Shown here: positions 1 through 6,272 of the stretch, piece after piece | Layout of the letters: the number at the start of each line of letters is the position of its first letter | Numbering within the stretch: the stretch's first letter is position 1 | DNA from: an uncultured Rikenellaceae bacterium | GTDB lineage: Bacteria > Bacteroidota > Bacteroidia > Bacteroidales > Rikenellaceae | Direction: 5' to 3' | Assembly (NCBI GenBank): GCA_947037995.1 | Contig: CAMQUV010000044.1 | Coordinates: 1-7,864, forward strand | DNA length: 7,864 nucleotides | Made by a program: the position numbers and the translations under genes | Notes under the pieces: model-generated | Database searches by the model: none | What the model was told of the DNA's origin: nothing | What the model saw: the letters and a program-made list of their open reading frames with translations, nothing else

Positions 1-189
1 CTAACAGCACTCGAAGCAATAGGGCGGGCGCTGGCTTCCAGGCTTCGCCTATGCCTTTTATATTTTGAGGGGGACTACTCACGAAAGTAATTAGTCGTGC
101 GAGGTGTGAAGTTGGCGTGCTTTGAGAGGGATTAAACTATAATTTTTGCAACTGGTCTTTGAGTATAAGGGTGCTGCAGACTGGTAGTG
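1..189. other. Left-edge sequence without a recognisable gene
   Basis: No convincing gene is visible between the window edge and the permease stop codon. A plus-strand frame is open from base 1 and ends at a TAA at 88-90, so the last 29 codons of a gene entering from the left are possible, but the peptide is basic and matches nothing I recognise. Bases 20-55 are clearly more GC-rich than the rest and contain a short AGGC-TTC-GCCT hairpin and two GGCTTC copies. The mix of GC-rich sequence, small inverted repeats and short frames would fit a dispersed intergenic repeat, but no second copy is in the window. No T-tract terminator for the permease is seen. Confidence 0.4.
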
Positions 190-1488
190 CTATAGCCACA
201 CAAACTTAGCGATAAACAACACTGCTAGAATTACCATCGTTAGTGTTAGTTTTTCACGCTTACCCACCACGAAATTTATCAGTACGTATGAGATGATTCC
301 TAGCATAATTCCACTTGCGATGCTATATGAAAGGGGTATGAATATAATTGTAAGGAACGCTGGAATTGCTTCTGATAGGTCGTCAAAATCAATTGACTTC
401 ACACCTCTAAGCATAAAAAGACCTACCATAACCAACGCGCAACACGTTGCAGCTCCGGGGATTATCAAGAAAATAGGTGCGAATAATAAGGAAACTAAAA
501 ACAATACACCAACTGTTACTGCAGTTAGCCCTGTGCGCCCACCTGCCACAACCCCTGCCGCGCTCTCAACATACGAACCAACAGTACTTGTCCCCAACGT
601 AGCACCAACAGTCGTGGTAATCGCATCAGCAAGAAGAGCCTTTTTAATATTTGGGACATTGCCATTAGTATCTAGGATTTTGGCGCTACTACACACACCG
701 ATTAATGTTCCTACAACATCAAAAATAGCTACAAACATAAAAGTAAGAACAACAATCAGCATATCGAACGTCAATATTTGTGACCAATCGAAATTTGCGA
801 AATGATTTGTCATCCCGACTGAGGTTGATATCGGGGAGAAGTTTTCTGGCACGTGAGTCACTCCCAATGGTATGCCGACTATTGTAGTGAAAATAATACT
901 GATAAGTATTGCTCCGGGAACCTTCATTACCAAAAGAATTGATGCCGTCGCAATACCAATAAATCCTAGGATGACAGAGGGTGTTGATAAATCGCCCAGT
1001 GTTAATAATGTGTGAGGGTTGCCAACTATGATATCACTACTTTTCAACCCCACAATGGTAATAAACAGCCCTATTCCAACGGATAGACTTATTTTCAGGT
1101 TCTTAGGGATTGCGTTGACTATGGCTTCTCGCACATTAAACAGCGACATTAGCATAAAAAGCACTCCTGATATAAACACTGCAACCAACGCAAACGGATA
1201 CGAGTGCCCCATCGCCGTAACAACTGTTACAGCAAAAAAGGTATTCAAACCCATACTCGGCGCTAAGCCAATTGGTAGGTTGGCAAGCACGCCCATTAAA
1301 ATTGAGCCAAAAAACGAAGCCAATGCTGTTGCAACAAATATACTCTCTTTACTCGCTCCTGCGATTGATAATATATCAGGATTAATAGCCAAGATATATG
1401 CCATTGCCATAAAAGTTGTGCAACCTGCAATAATCTCTCGGCGAATAGTCGTCGCATTATCACGGAGTTTGAAGATTTTATCTAGCAT
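190..1488 (-). CDS. NCS2-family purine (guanine/hypoxanthine or adenine) permease, AzgA/PbuG type
   Basis: A complete 432-residue inner-membrane transporter, the normal length for the AzgA-like branch of the NCS2 nucleobase:cation symporters, which import purine bases for salvage. The protein is almost entirely hydrophobic helices. Family signatures are present in order: the first-helix MAMAYILAINPDIL (residues 27-40), LAPSMGLNTFF (75-85), a polar IFDVVGTL helix (255-262), and the substrate-site region with GTST (299-302), E308-S309 and GGRTGL (316-321). The ATG at 1486-1488 is preceded on the minus strand by a perfect TATCTTTG box at 1532-1525, implying a leader of about 30 nt with no room for a purine riboswitch. 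It is single-gene and transcribed away from the mobile element, so I read it as chromosomal flank. The exact purine preference cannot be read from the sequence. Confidence 0.93.
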   Translation of the reverse strand: MLDKIFKLRDNATTIRREIIAGCTTFMAMAYILAINPDILSIAGASKESIFVATALASFFGSILMGVLANLPIGLAPSMGLNTFFAVTVVTAMGHSYPFALVAVFISGVLFMLMSLFNVREAIVNAIPKNLKISLSVGIGLFITIVGLKSSDIIVGNPHTLLTLGDLSTPSVILGFIGIATASILLVMKVPGAILISIIFTTIVGIPLGVTHVPENFSPISTSVGMTNHFANFDWSQILTFDMLIVVLTFMFVAIFDVVGTLIGVCSSAKILDTNGNVPNIKKALLADAITTTVGATLGTSTVGSYVESAAGVVAGGRTGLTAVTVGVLFLVSLLFAPIFLIIPGAATCCALVMVGLFMLRGVKSIDFDDLSEAIPAFLTIIFIPLSYSIASGIMLGIISYVLINFVVGKREKLTLTMVILAVLFIAKFVWL

Positions 1489-1524
1489 TTTTAGTAGATG
1501 GTTAAAGAGTTATAAATTTTGGCC

Positions 1525-1532
1525 CAAAGATA
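1525..1532 (-). promoter_or_regulatory. Bacteroidota-type -7 box for the permease
   Basis: On the minus strand this reads TATCTTTG, a perfect match to the TAnnTTTG -7 element of the Bacteroidota primary sigma factor. It would start transcription about 30 nt before the permease ATG. No good TTTG -33 element is found 19-21 bp upstream; that position is occupied by the inverted repeat at 1547-1575, which suggests regulation or a weak promoter. Confidence 0.6.
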
Positions 1533-1546
1533 GTATAATTTGTTTA

Positions 1547-1575
1547 ATTTAAGGTGTCGAAATGTCACCTTAAAT
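1547..1575. repeat. Perfect 10-bp inverted repeat upstream of the permease promoter (candidate operator)
   Basis: ATTTAAGGTG (1547-1556) and CACCTTAAAT (1566-1575) are perfect reverse complements separated by 9 nt. On the minus strand the dyad sits immediately upstream of the TATCTTTG box, covering the place of a -33 element, so a dimeric regulator bound here could control the permease. A hairpin role is also possible, but neither side has a T-tract, so it is a poor terminator. Confidence 0.5.
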
Positions 1576-1773
1576 GTCATTAATATACATATCAACCACA
1601 AGAACCACGCATCCCTCTCTGATTTGCTATATTATACAATTTGTAATTGTCGTACTCTTTTAATGACTTTGGAACAATCGGCAGTAACATTAGACTAAGT
1701 CACAAATTGTAGCTCAAAATGGGGAGGTAATTAGATGAGTGGGAGCAATTCGTGAACAAGTCTTAAAAAGAAA
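1576..1773. other. Non-coding chromosomal stretch between permease promoter and terminator
   Basis: No ORF of meaningful length and no complete RNA gene is visible. The only structures are A/T-rich dyads: ACAATT-TGT-AATTGT at 1636-1650, and a 10-bp inverted pair TACAATTTGT (1635-1644) and ACAAATTGTA (1702-1711). A GTGAACAAG at 1753-1761 resembles the GGGAACAA sites across the proposed junction. Confidence 0.4.
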
Positions 1774-1810
1774 AAACCTTAACTCATTGTAAATAATGTG
1801 GTTAAGGTTT
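1764..1810 (-). terminator. Rho-independent terminator on the minus strand
   Basis: AAACCTTAAC (1774-1783) pairs perfectly with GTTAAGGTTT (1801-1810). The stem can be extended inside by CATT/AATG (1785-1788 with 1795-1798). On the minus strand the hairpin is followed by TTTTTTCTTTTT, the classic intrinsic terminator arrangement; the plus strand has no T-tract. No gene lies just upstream on the minus strand except the tRNA-like 3' remnant at 1818-1829, so this is best read as the original terminator of that tRNA gene, left behind when the element inserted. Confidence 0.7.
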
Positions 1811-1811
1811 C

Positions 1812-1837
1812 TCTGAGTACCCTGAGCCGCATTTGAA
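1812..1837 (-). other. Candidate attachment site: displaced 3' end of a tRNA gene (possibly tRNA-Leu)
   Basis: On the minus strand this reads TTCAAAT, then GCGGC, TCAGGGT, A, then CTCAGA. TCAGGGT plus A fits an acceptor 3' strand with discriminator A; it would pair with a 5' GCCCTGA, a typical tRNA-Leu start. CGGC fits the end of a T-stem. Further upstream the match fails: position 61 would be G instead of the near-universal C, and the 5' T-stem strand is absent, so only about 12 nt of tRNA plus 3' flank are supported. A terminator follows on the minus strand and an integrase lies 200 bp away on the other side. This is the expected left junction of an element that integrated into a tRNA 3' end. 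The tRNA identity is inference. Confidence 0.5.
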
Positions 1838-1846
1838 AGTGTTAAA

Positions 1847-2002
1847 TGGGAACAAATCTAATTAAACGCTATTCAATGAAATATGACGGATAAATGAGGA
1901 TAATCAATTGACAATCAAGCGTATTGAAAGGCGTTGTACCTCGTTCACAATTGAAATCAGTGAAATAATTTTAGGATGTACGGGAACAATTTGGGAACAA
2001 AT
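1847..2002 (+). repeat. GGGAACAA direct repeats (candidate integrase arm-binding sites)
   Basis: TGGGAACAAAT occurs identically at 1847-1857 and 1992-2002, with a shorter copy GGGAACAAT at 1982-1990 only 10 bp from the last one. All three have the same orientation and lie between the tRNA-like junction and the integrase start. Short direct repeats in this place are typical arm-type sites for a tyrosine recombinase or sites for its excisionase. The two right-hand copies abut the integrase -7 box, so binding could also repress integrase expression. The role is inferred from position and repetition. Confidence 0.5.
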
Positions 2003-2005
2003 TTC

Positions 2006-2013
2006 TATCTTTG
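2006..2013 (+). promoter_or_regulatory. Bacteroidota-type -7 box for the integrase
   Basis: TATCTTTG matches TAnnTTTG exactly and places a transcription start near 2020, about 20 nt before the integrase ATG. A TTTG at 1990-1993 is only 12 bp upstream, shorter than the usual 19-21 bp, so the -33 element is weak or absent. The box overlaps the in-frame TTG at 2011, which rules that codon out as a start. Confidence 0.6.
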
Positions 2014-2040
2014 TATTATCAACTTAAAACTATTTTTATT

Positions 2041-3378
2041 ATGAAGGTTACTGCATTTATTCGTAAAACAGCTAAGAAAAATGACGCAAACGCTCTTGCT
2101 ACTGTTTATTTCCGTTTGAGAGATGGAAAGAAAGATATTAAGGCATCAAGCAGTCTTGCAATAAACCCCAATCATTGGAGTCCAGAGAAGCAGGGTTATA
2201 AAGATAGAGTTGCGTTGGTCAGTGAAGATCAAAAACTAAACTTTAACAGTGAAATTAGAGAGATAGTTTCTCTAATTATTGAATTCTACACCAATGAAGC
2301 AGACAGTGAGTGGTTGAGTGACATTATCGCAAAATATCATTACCCTAAGCGCTTTAATACTGACGAAGATGTTTTGGCGGAGAAAGGTGTAGGTCTTACA
2401 TCTCTTTTTACCGAATTTCTTGAAAAACACAAGCTCTCGGAAGTGAGGAAAAAGAATTATCGTGTTGTTGGGCGTGCTCTTCAGCGTTATGAACTCTATG
2501 TGCGTGCTACTAAAAAAGGTCAAAAGAATTTTATACTGTACGTTGATGAAATTACACCCGACACTTTGCGTGATATGTGGAATTTCTTGGAAAATGAACA
2601 TAGATATTTTGAACTCTATCCGACCATTTATGACTCCATACCCGAAAAAAGAACCCCTCAGCCACGAGGTAAAAACACGATGCTGGACTGTTTCTCTCGT
2701 ATTCGAACATTCTTGTATTGGTGTAATGCAAATAAAAAAACTCTCAATAAACCATTTGATGATTTTCCGTTGGAAGAGTGCACCTATGGCACGCCATACT
2801 ATATTACTATAGACGAGCGAAATAAAATTTACCAGACAAATTTGAACCGCCATTTGAAACTGAAAATCCAACGTGATATTTTTGTATTTCAATGTATGAT
2901 CGGCTGTCGTGTTGGTGACTTAATCAAAATGACTAAAGGGAGTGTTATAAATGGAGCGATTGAATATATCCCACGTAAAACAAAAGAGGGGAGACCGCTG
3001 ACAGTACGAGTTCCACTCAATGCAATTGCAATGGAAATTGTCGAACGGTATGCGGACAGTGGCGGCGATAAATTATTGCCGTTTATTTCAGAGCAAAAAT
3101 ATAATATTGCCATAAAGCGCATTTTTATGGCAGCGGGGTTGAAACGTATGGTCACTGTGATTAATCCAACAACACGAGAGGAGGAGAAACGTGTTCTTTA
3201 TGAAATTGCTTCGTCGCACTTGGCTCGTCGGACATTTGTTGGGAATCTGTACAAGAAAGTGAAAGATCCAAATCTTGTTGGCTCGCTCAGTGGGCATAAA
3301 GAGGGTAGTAAAGCCTTTGCTCGCTATCGTGAAATTGATGATGAAATAAAAAAAGAACTGGTCGATTTATTAAACTAA
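2041..3378 (+). CDS. Tyrosine-type site-specific recombinase (integrase)
   Basis: A complete 445-residue integrase that would catalyse strand exchange between the element's attP and a chromosomal attB. Residues 1-100 resemble the Bacteroidota arm-DNA-binding domain (ATVYFRLRDGKKDIKASSSL around 21-40); 120-220 fit a SAM-like core-binding domain; 270-445 form the catalytic domain. All catalytic residues appear intact: R290 (GCRVGD), K315 (RKTKEG), H393 and R396 (SSHLARRTF), H419 (LSGHKEG) and nucleophile Y429 (ARYRE). I chose the ATG at 2041 because an earlier in-frame TTG at 2011 falls inside the -7 box. The gene is flanked on the left by repeated GGGAACAA sites and a tRNA-like att site, so it most likely acts there. 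It looks functional, with no frameshift or truncation. Confidence 0.95.
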   Translation: MKVTAFIRKTAKKNDANALATVYFRLRDGKKDIKASSSLAINPNHWSPEKQGYKDRVALVSEDQKLNFNSEIREIVSLIIEFYTNEADSEWLSDIIAKYHYPKRFNTDEDVLAEKGVGLTSLFTEFLEKHKLSEVRKKNYRVVGRALQRYELYVRATKKGQKNFILYVDEITPDTLRDMWNFLENEHRYFELYPTIYDSIPEKRTPQPRGKNTMLDCFSRIRTFLYWCNANKKTLNKPFDDFPLEECTYGTPYYITIDERNKIYQTNLNRHLKLKIQRDIFVFQCMIGCRVGDLIKMTKGSVINGAIEYIPRKTKEGRPLTVRVPLNAIAMEIVERYADSGGDKLLPFISEQKYNIAIKRIFMAAGLKRMVTVINPTTREEEKRVLYEIASSHLARRTFVGNLYKKVKDPNLVGSLSGHKEGSKAFARYREIDDEIKKELVDLLN

Positions 3379-3430
3379 AAGACGAAACAAAAATAAATAT
3401 CACCTGAAACAGAAGAAATATTAAATAAAA

Positions 3431-3462
3431 TTTGTTTTTGTGCTTCACGAACATTATGTTTG
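3431..3462 (+). promoter_or_regulatory. Promoter of the cargo block (TTTG-N20-TATGTTTG)
   Basis: TTTG at 3431-3434 and TATGTTTG at 3455-3462 are separated by 20 bp, a full match in sequence and spacing to the Bacteroidota -33/-7 consensus. The start site would be near 3469, about 25 nt before the ATPase ATG at 3495. This gives the cargo a promoter independent of the integrase and excludes in-frame ATGs upstream of 3469. Confidence 0.75.
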
Positions 3463-3494
3463 TACTACATAATAACACTAATGCTATTACTACT

Positions 3495-4865
3495 ATGAAA
3501 TTTACAAATAGAACAGATGAACAAAAACGCCTTAGGGAGGTGTTGAGCGCTGATAAGACTACATTTACAGTGGTGTATGGTCGTAGGCGTTTGGGGAAAT
3601 CAACTCTCCTTACAAATATGTTAACCTCAAATGATGTCTATTATTTGGCTGACCAAACAGAATCACGGTTACAGCGTGAGGTGTTGGCGAAGATGGTTGC
3701 TTCGATTATCCCAGGGTTTGACCAGGTGATATATCCCGATTGGAACGTATTTTTTGACACGCTCAACGATCGAGTGTCTAATAGATTTACACTCTGTCTG
3801 GACGAGTTTCCTTATCTAGTTGGAAGTAGTGGTGATTTGCCATCTATACTTCAAAACAAGATAGACTCAAAAAAGCTGAAATTTAATTTGATCATTTGCG
3901 GCTCGTCCCAACAGTTAATGTATGGACTAGCTCTTGATATTGCTTCTCCGCTTTATGGGCGTGCAGATGCGATCCTAAAGATAAACCCTATTAATGTTAC
4001 ATATATAGGTGAGGCGTTGCAACTGACCGCAGTTGAGTCGATCGAAGAGTATGCAGTTTGGGGTGGAGTGCCTAGATATTGGGAGTTGCGAGAACCCTAT
4101 GCTAATTTGAGGGAGTCGATCGAACGTAACGTGCTTTCGGTAAATGGCACTTTGTATGAGGAGCCGATAAAGTTTTTCAAAGAGGATCTAAAAGATATTG
4201 TAAAAACTGCTACCATTATGTCGTATATTGGTTCAGGTATGCATAGATTGTCGGAGATAGCGGGGCGATGTGGGGAACCTGCAACGAATTTTTCTCGTCC
4301 ATTGGCTAAATTGATTAATCTTGGGTATTTGACAAAAGATATTGCTTTTGGAGACAAGGAAAACAATACGAAGAAGAGTTTATATAAGATTGCGGATCAC
4401 TTCACAGCATTTTACTATAAGTTTATATCCCCTAACCGTTCGTTTATTGAGATTGGGAGAATAAAACCGATAACAACAATTTTGGATAGACAATTTTCTA
4501 GTTTTGTGGGTGAATACTGGGAGCGATTGTGCCGTGAGTCTGTTTCGGGTAATGAAATAGATGGGGTGACGTATGGGATGGCTCGCAGATGGTGGGGTGC
4601 TGTATCGAGGGACGAAAGTATTGAAATTGATGTTGTTGCGGAATCTCTTGATAAAAAATATTTGCTTGTTGGCGAATGTAAGTGGACAGGTGTTGAGGAT
4701 AGCGATAGGCTACTTGCCCAGCTCATATCAAAGGCTAAAAAACTGCCGTTTGCAAAGAATTACATTATCGTACCAAAACTATTTCTAAAGACTCCACCTA
4801 AAGGAGAGATGGAGGGGGTTTTGCTACCAGAGGATGTGTTGCGACTCGGATTGATAGAGGAATAA
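3495..4865 (+). CDS. AAA-type ATPase with DUF234 / PD-(D/E)xK-like C-terminus
   Basis: A 456-residue protein of the prokaryotic ATPase family often annotated as ATP-binding protein with DUF234. Residues 1-200 form the P-loop domain: Walker A GRRRLGKST (29-37), Walker B LCLDEF with D103-E104, and a sensor-like IICGSSQ (133-139). A winged-helix-like segment follows at about 240-310. The C-terminal part carries IDVVAES...GECKW, with D379 and E394-x-K396 in the spacing of a PD-(D/E)xK nuclease core. The ATG at 3495 is chosen because the promoter at 3431-3462 would start transcription after the upstream ATGs. The biochemical role of this family is poorly known; nuclease activity is inferred from motifs only. 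It heads a probable operon, 66 bp before the next gene. A role in defence or element maintenance is possible, not shown. Confidence 0.88.
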   Translation: MKFTNRTDEQKRLREVLSADKTTFTVVYGRRRLGKSTLLTNMLTSNDVYYLADQTESRLQREVLAKMVASIIPGFDQVIYPDWNVFFDTLNDRVSNRFTLCLDEFPYLVGSSGDLPSILQNKIDSKKLKFNLIICGSSQQLMYGLALDIASPLYGRADAILKINPINVTYIGEALQLTAVESIEEYAVWGGVPRYWELREPYANLRESIERNVLSVNGTLYEEPIKFFKEDLKDIVKTATIMSYIGSGMHRLSEIAGRCGEPATNFSRPLAKLINLGYLTKDIAFGDKENNTKKSLYKIADHFTAFYYKFISPNRSFIEIGRIKPITTILDRQFSSFVGEYWERLCRESVSGNEIDGVTYGMARRWWGAVSRDESIEIDVVAESLDKKYLLVGECKWTGVEDSDRLLAQLISKAKKLPFAKNYIIVPKLFLKTPPKGEMEGVLLPEDVLRLGLIEE

Positions 4866-4869
4866 AAAC

Positions 4870-4894
4870 TGCTGGAGTTAGTTCCAGCAACTAA
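4870..4894. repeat. Overlapping hairpins after the ATPase gene
   Basis: TGCTGGA (4870-4876) pairs with TCCAGCA (4883-4889), while TTAGTT (4878-4883) pairs with AACTAA (4889-4894); the two stems share bases and exclude each other. The plus strand has no T-tract, so readthrough into the next gene is expected. On the minus strand the first hairpin is followed by GTTTTTATT, but no minus-strand gene needs it. It may modulate the level of the downstream genes. Confidence 0.35.
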
Positions 4895-4931
4895 ATAATA
4901 ACAAAACTTTTAACTTAAAAACAAAACAATT

Positions 4932-5840
4932 ATGGAAACAACACTACAACAACTATCAAATTTCATTACAACAACCGTTGGCATTAGTTTAATAGTAGGC
5001 GCTGTCGCACTAGGAGCGATATTTCTCATTATTTATTGGAATAAAACGAATGATTTTACGTATCAAAGGTTGCTTTATGCATACAAATTGTATAAAAATG
5101 AAGTTGTGAAAAATAAAAAGTCGTATGTGGATTTTATTAATATTTTTGATGATTACCGTGAGAATTTTTTTATTGATGAAAGCCTTATTATTAATACCTC
5201 CACTGTTAATAGAGAAAAAGAGATTTTTAGAAATTTGGTTGACTTTATGAGAGCTGAGCAGGCTGCAATAGAAGACTGTTTTAAAAGTAGTAAATTTCGT
5301 TTTTTGACAGAATATAATCGTTTTAAAAATATTAATGCGAAGATAATGAAGCTAAAAAGAAAAGAAGAAGAGAGATTAATGCAAGCCGCTGAAATGGAAC
5401 GAAAAGAAGAAGAGAGATTAATGCAAGCCGCAGAAATGGAACAGAAACAAGAAGAAGAGAGATTAATGCAAGCCGCTGATATTGAGAAGAAAAGGAATGC
5501 GCTAATAGATACGTTCATGATCGAAGATCCAGTAAGCATAAACGAATTAATTGAAAGAATAGGGAAATACATAGAGAAATTTAGGGCGAAGGGAATTAGT
5601 ATTGCTGCAATGATAAAACTCCTCAGAGAGCACGGATATCTAAATCAATCTACCCCTATCACAACCATGCGTAAATCAATAAGTAATTATTACAACGTTT
5701 ATATTGGCTCAGATCAAAGTATTGTCAGATACTTTGGTGACAACCCAGATGCAATTAGCAAGGAGCAAATTAACGACGTGATAACTTTTTTCAAACTTAA
5801 TACACAAAGCAATAATGAAACAGCTAAAACAAATAATTAA
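4932..5840 (+). CDS. Membrane-anchored coiled-coil protein of unknown function
   Basis: I do not recognise this 302-residue protein. One hydrophobic segment spans residues 16-36 (ISLIVGAVALGAIFLIIYW); positive residues follow it, so a short N-terminus outside and the bulk in the cytoplasm is likely. Residues 130-190 are a highly charged helix, probably coiled coil, built from three near-identical units KEEERLMQAAEME (14, then 15 residues apart). The C-terminal part (about 200-265), with a GISIAAMIKLLREHGY segment, looks like a small helical, perhaps helix-turn-helix-like, domain. No -7 box is seen in the 66-bp gap to the ATPase, so cotranscription with it is likely. The start follows an A-rich leader usual in this phylum. 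The last 26 bp overlap the next gene, implying translational coupling. The gene is visibly more A/T-rich than the permease, consistent with acquired DNA. Confidence 0.8.
   Translation: METTLQQLSNFITTTVGISLIVGAVALGAIFLIIYWNKTNDFTYQRLLYAYKLYKNEVVKNKKSYVDFINIFDDYRENFFIDESLIINTSTVNREKEIFRNLVDFMRAEQAAIEDCFKSSKFRFLTEYNRFKNINAKIMKLKRKEEERLMQAAEMERKEEERLMQAAEMEQKQEEERLMQAADIEKKRNALIDTFMIEDPVSINELIERIGKYIEKFRAKGISIAAMIKLLREHGYLNQSTPITTMRKSISNYYNVYIGSDQSIVRYFGDNPDAISKEQINDVITFFKLNTQSNNETAKTNN
5359..5484 (+). repeat. In-frame tandem repeats in the coiled-coil region
   Basis: Three copies of a GAAGAAGAGAGATTAATGCA core start at 5364, 5406 and 5451, giving units of 42 and 45 bp. Copies 1 and 2 are nearly identical at DNA level, including third codon positions. 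Units are whole multiples of three, so the frame is kept. This indicates recent duplication, and copy number could vary between strains. Confidence 0.85.
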
Positions 5841-6162
5841 TAGGACAATTAAGGATTTAAAACAAATCAATGTCACGTTGTCGGGAGATGATAGCGGACT
5901 CACAACTATTTGGGATGAAGTATGCGCACAAGTTAGAAGTGATAACTCGTTCTATTGGGATGGGTATATTGATACAATTAATAAAGTAATTCAATCACAT
6001 ATGCAGGTGCTTCCAGTAGAAGAAAATTCGGAAGAAAAGGAGTATTATGACGATTGTGATTTTCAAACAGATTATTTATTAAAAGAAATTAGATCAGAAG
6101 TCTTAACCAGAGCCCAGACATATCATAATAGTCGAGTTAACAGGTATTTAGCTTTTGCATAA
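5815..6162 (+). CDS. Small protein of unknown function overlapping the coiled-coil gene
   Basis: A 115-residue soluble protein with no signal peptide or membrane segment. It has a basic N-terminal helix (1-20), a core SGDDSGL-x3-WDEVCAQV (23-40) followed by FYWDGY (46-51), an acidic stretch (residues 68-82), and a C-terminal helix ending in NSRVNRYL. From memory, the SGDDSGL...W-D/E-E-x-C-x-Q-V core resembles small hypothetical proteins in many bacteria, some beside accessory or mobile genes, but I cannot verify this and know no assigned function. The ATG lies in the preceding gene, overlapping its last 26 bp, so the two are probably coupled and coexpressed; the charged helical partner might bind it. 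A toxin/antitoxin or defence-accessory role would be speculation. Confidence 0.75.
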   Translation: MKQLKQIINRTIKDLKQINVTLSGDDSGLTTIWDEVCAQVRSDNSFYWDGYIDTINKVIQSHMQVLPVEENSEEKEYYDDCDFQTDYLLKEIRSEVLTRAQTYHNSRVNRYLAFA

Positions 6163-6220
6163 AGGTGGAATAATTAAGTTGTCACAACTAAATACAACTA
6201 AAATTCGATATCTTCAGACG

Positions 6221-6253
6221 ATTCTAAAATTTAAAAGAGTTTAATTTTAGAAT
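6221..6253. repeat. Perfect 11-bp inverted repeat
   Basis: ATTCTAAAATT (6221-6231) and AATTTTAGAAT (6243-6253) are exact reverse complements with an 11-nt loop. The stem is A/T-rich and no T-tract follows, so it is a weak terminator candidate for the cargo operon ending at 6162, or part of a protein-binding or replication-origin structure. Confidence 0.55.
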
Positions 6254-6272
6254 AGCGAGTGTTTAGTCGATT

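Noticed and set aside
293..805. Plus-strand open frame of 170 codons opposite the permease
   Set aside because: Antisense to a clear NCS2 transporter; the translation has no recognisable domain. The same holds for 1019-1552.
1489..1530. Purine riboswitch ahead of the permease
   Set aside because: The predicted leader is only about 30 nt, too short for a purine aptamer, and no conserved three-way junction is seen.
1853..1860. Minus-strand TAGATTTG box that could drive transcription toward the tRNA remnant
   Set aside because: The 8-bp match overlaps the GGGAACAA repeat, has no -33 partner, and has no gene to serve; probably chance.
2011..2040. Earlier in-frame TTG start for the integrase
   Set aside because: The TTG is part of the TATCTTTG promoter box, so it is not transcribed in full; the ATG at 2041 starts the typical MKVTAFIRK N-terminus.
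3432..3494. Earlier in-frame start for the ATPase
   Set aside because: It would lie inside the TTTG-N20-TATGTTTG promoter, upstream of the expected transcription start near 3469.
5153..5572. Minus-strand frame with repeated ISAACINLSSS units
   Set aside because: The repetition only mirrors the tandem repeats of the plus-strand coiled-coil gene.
6179..6244. 21-codon plus-strand frame starting at TTG after an AAAGGTGG motif
   Set aside because: Too short, starts inside the 21-bp repeat whose second copy does not keep the frame, and shows no protein features.
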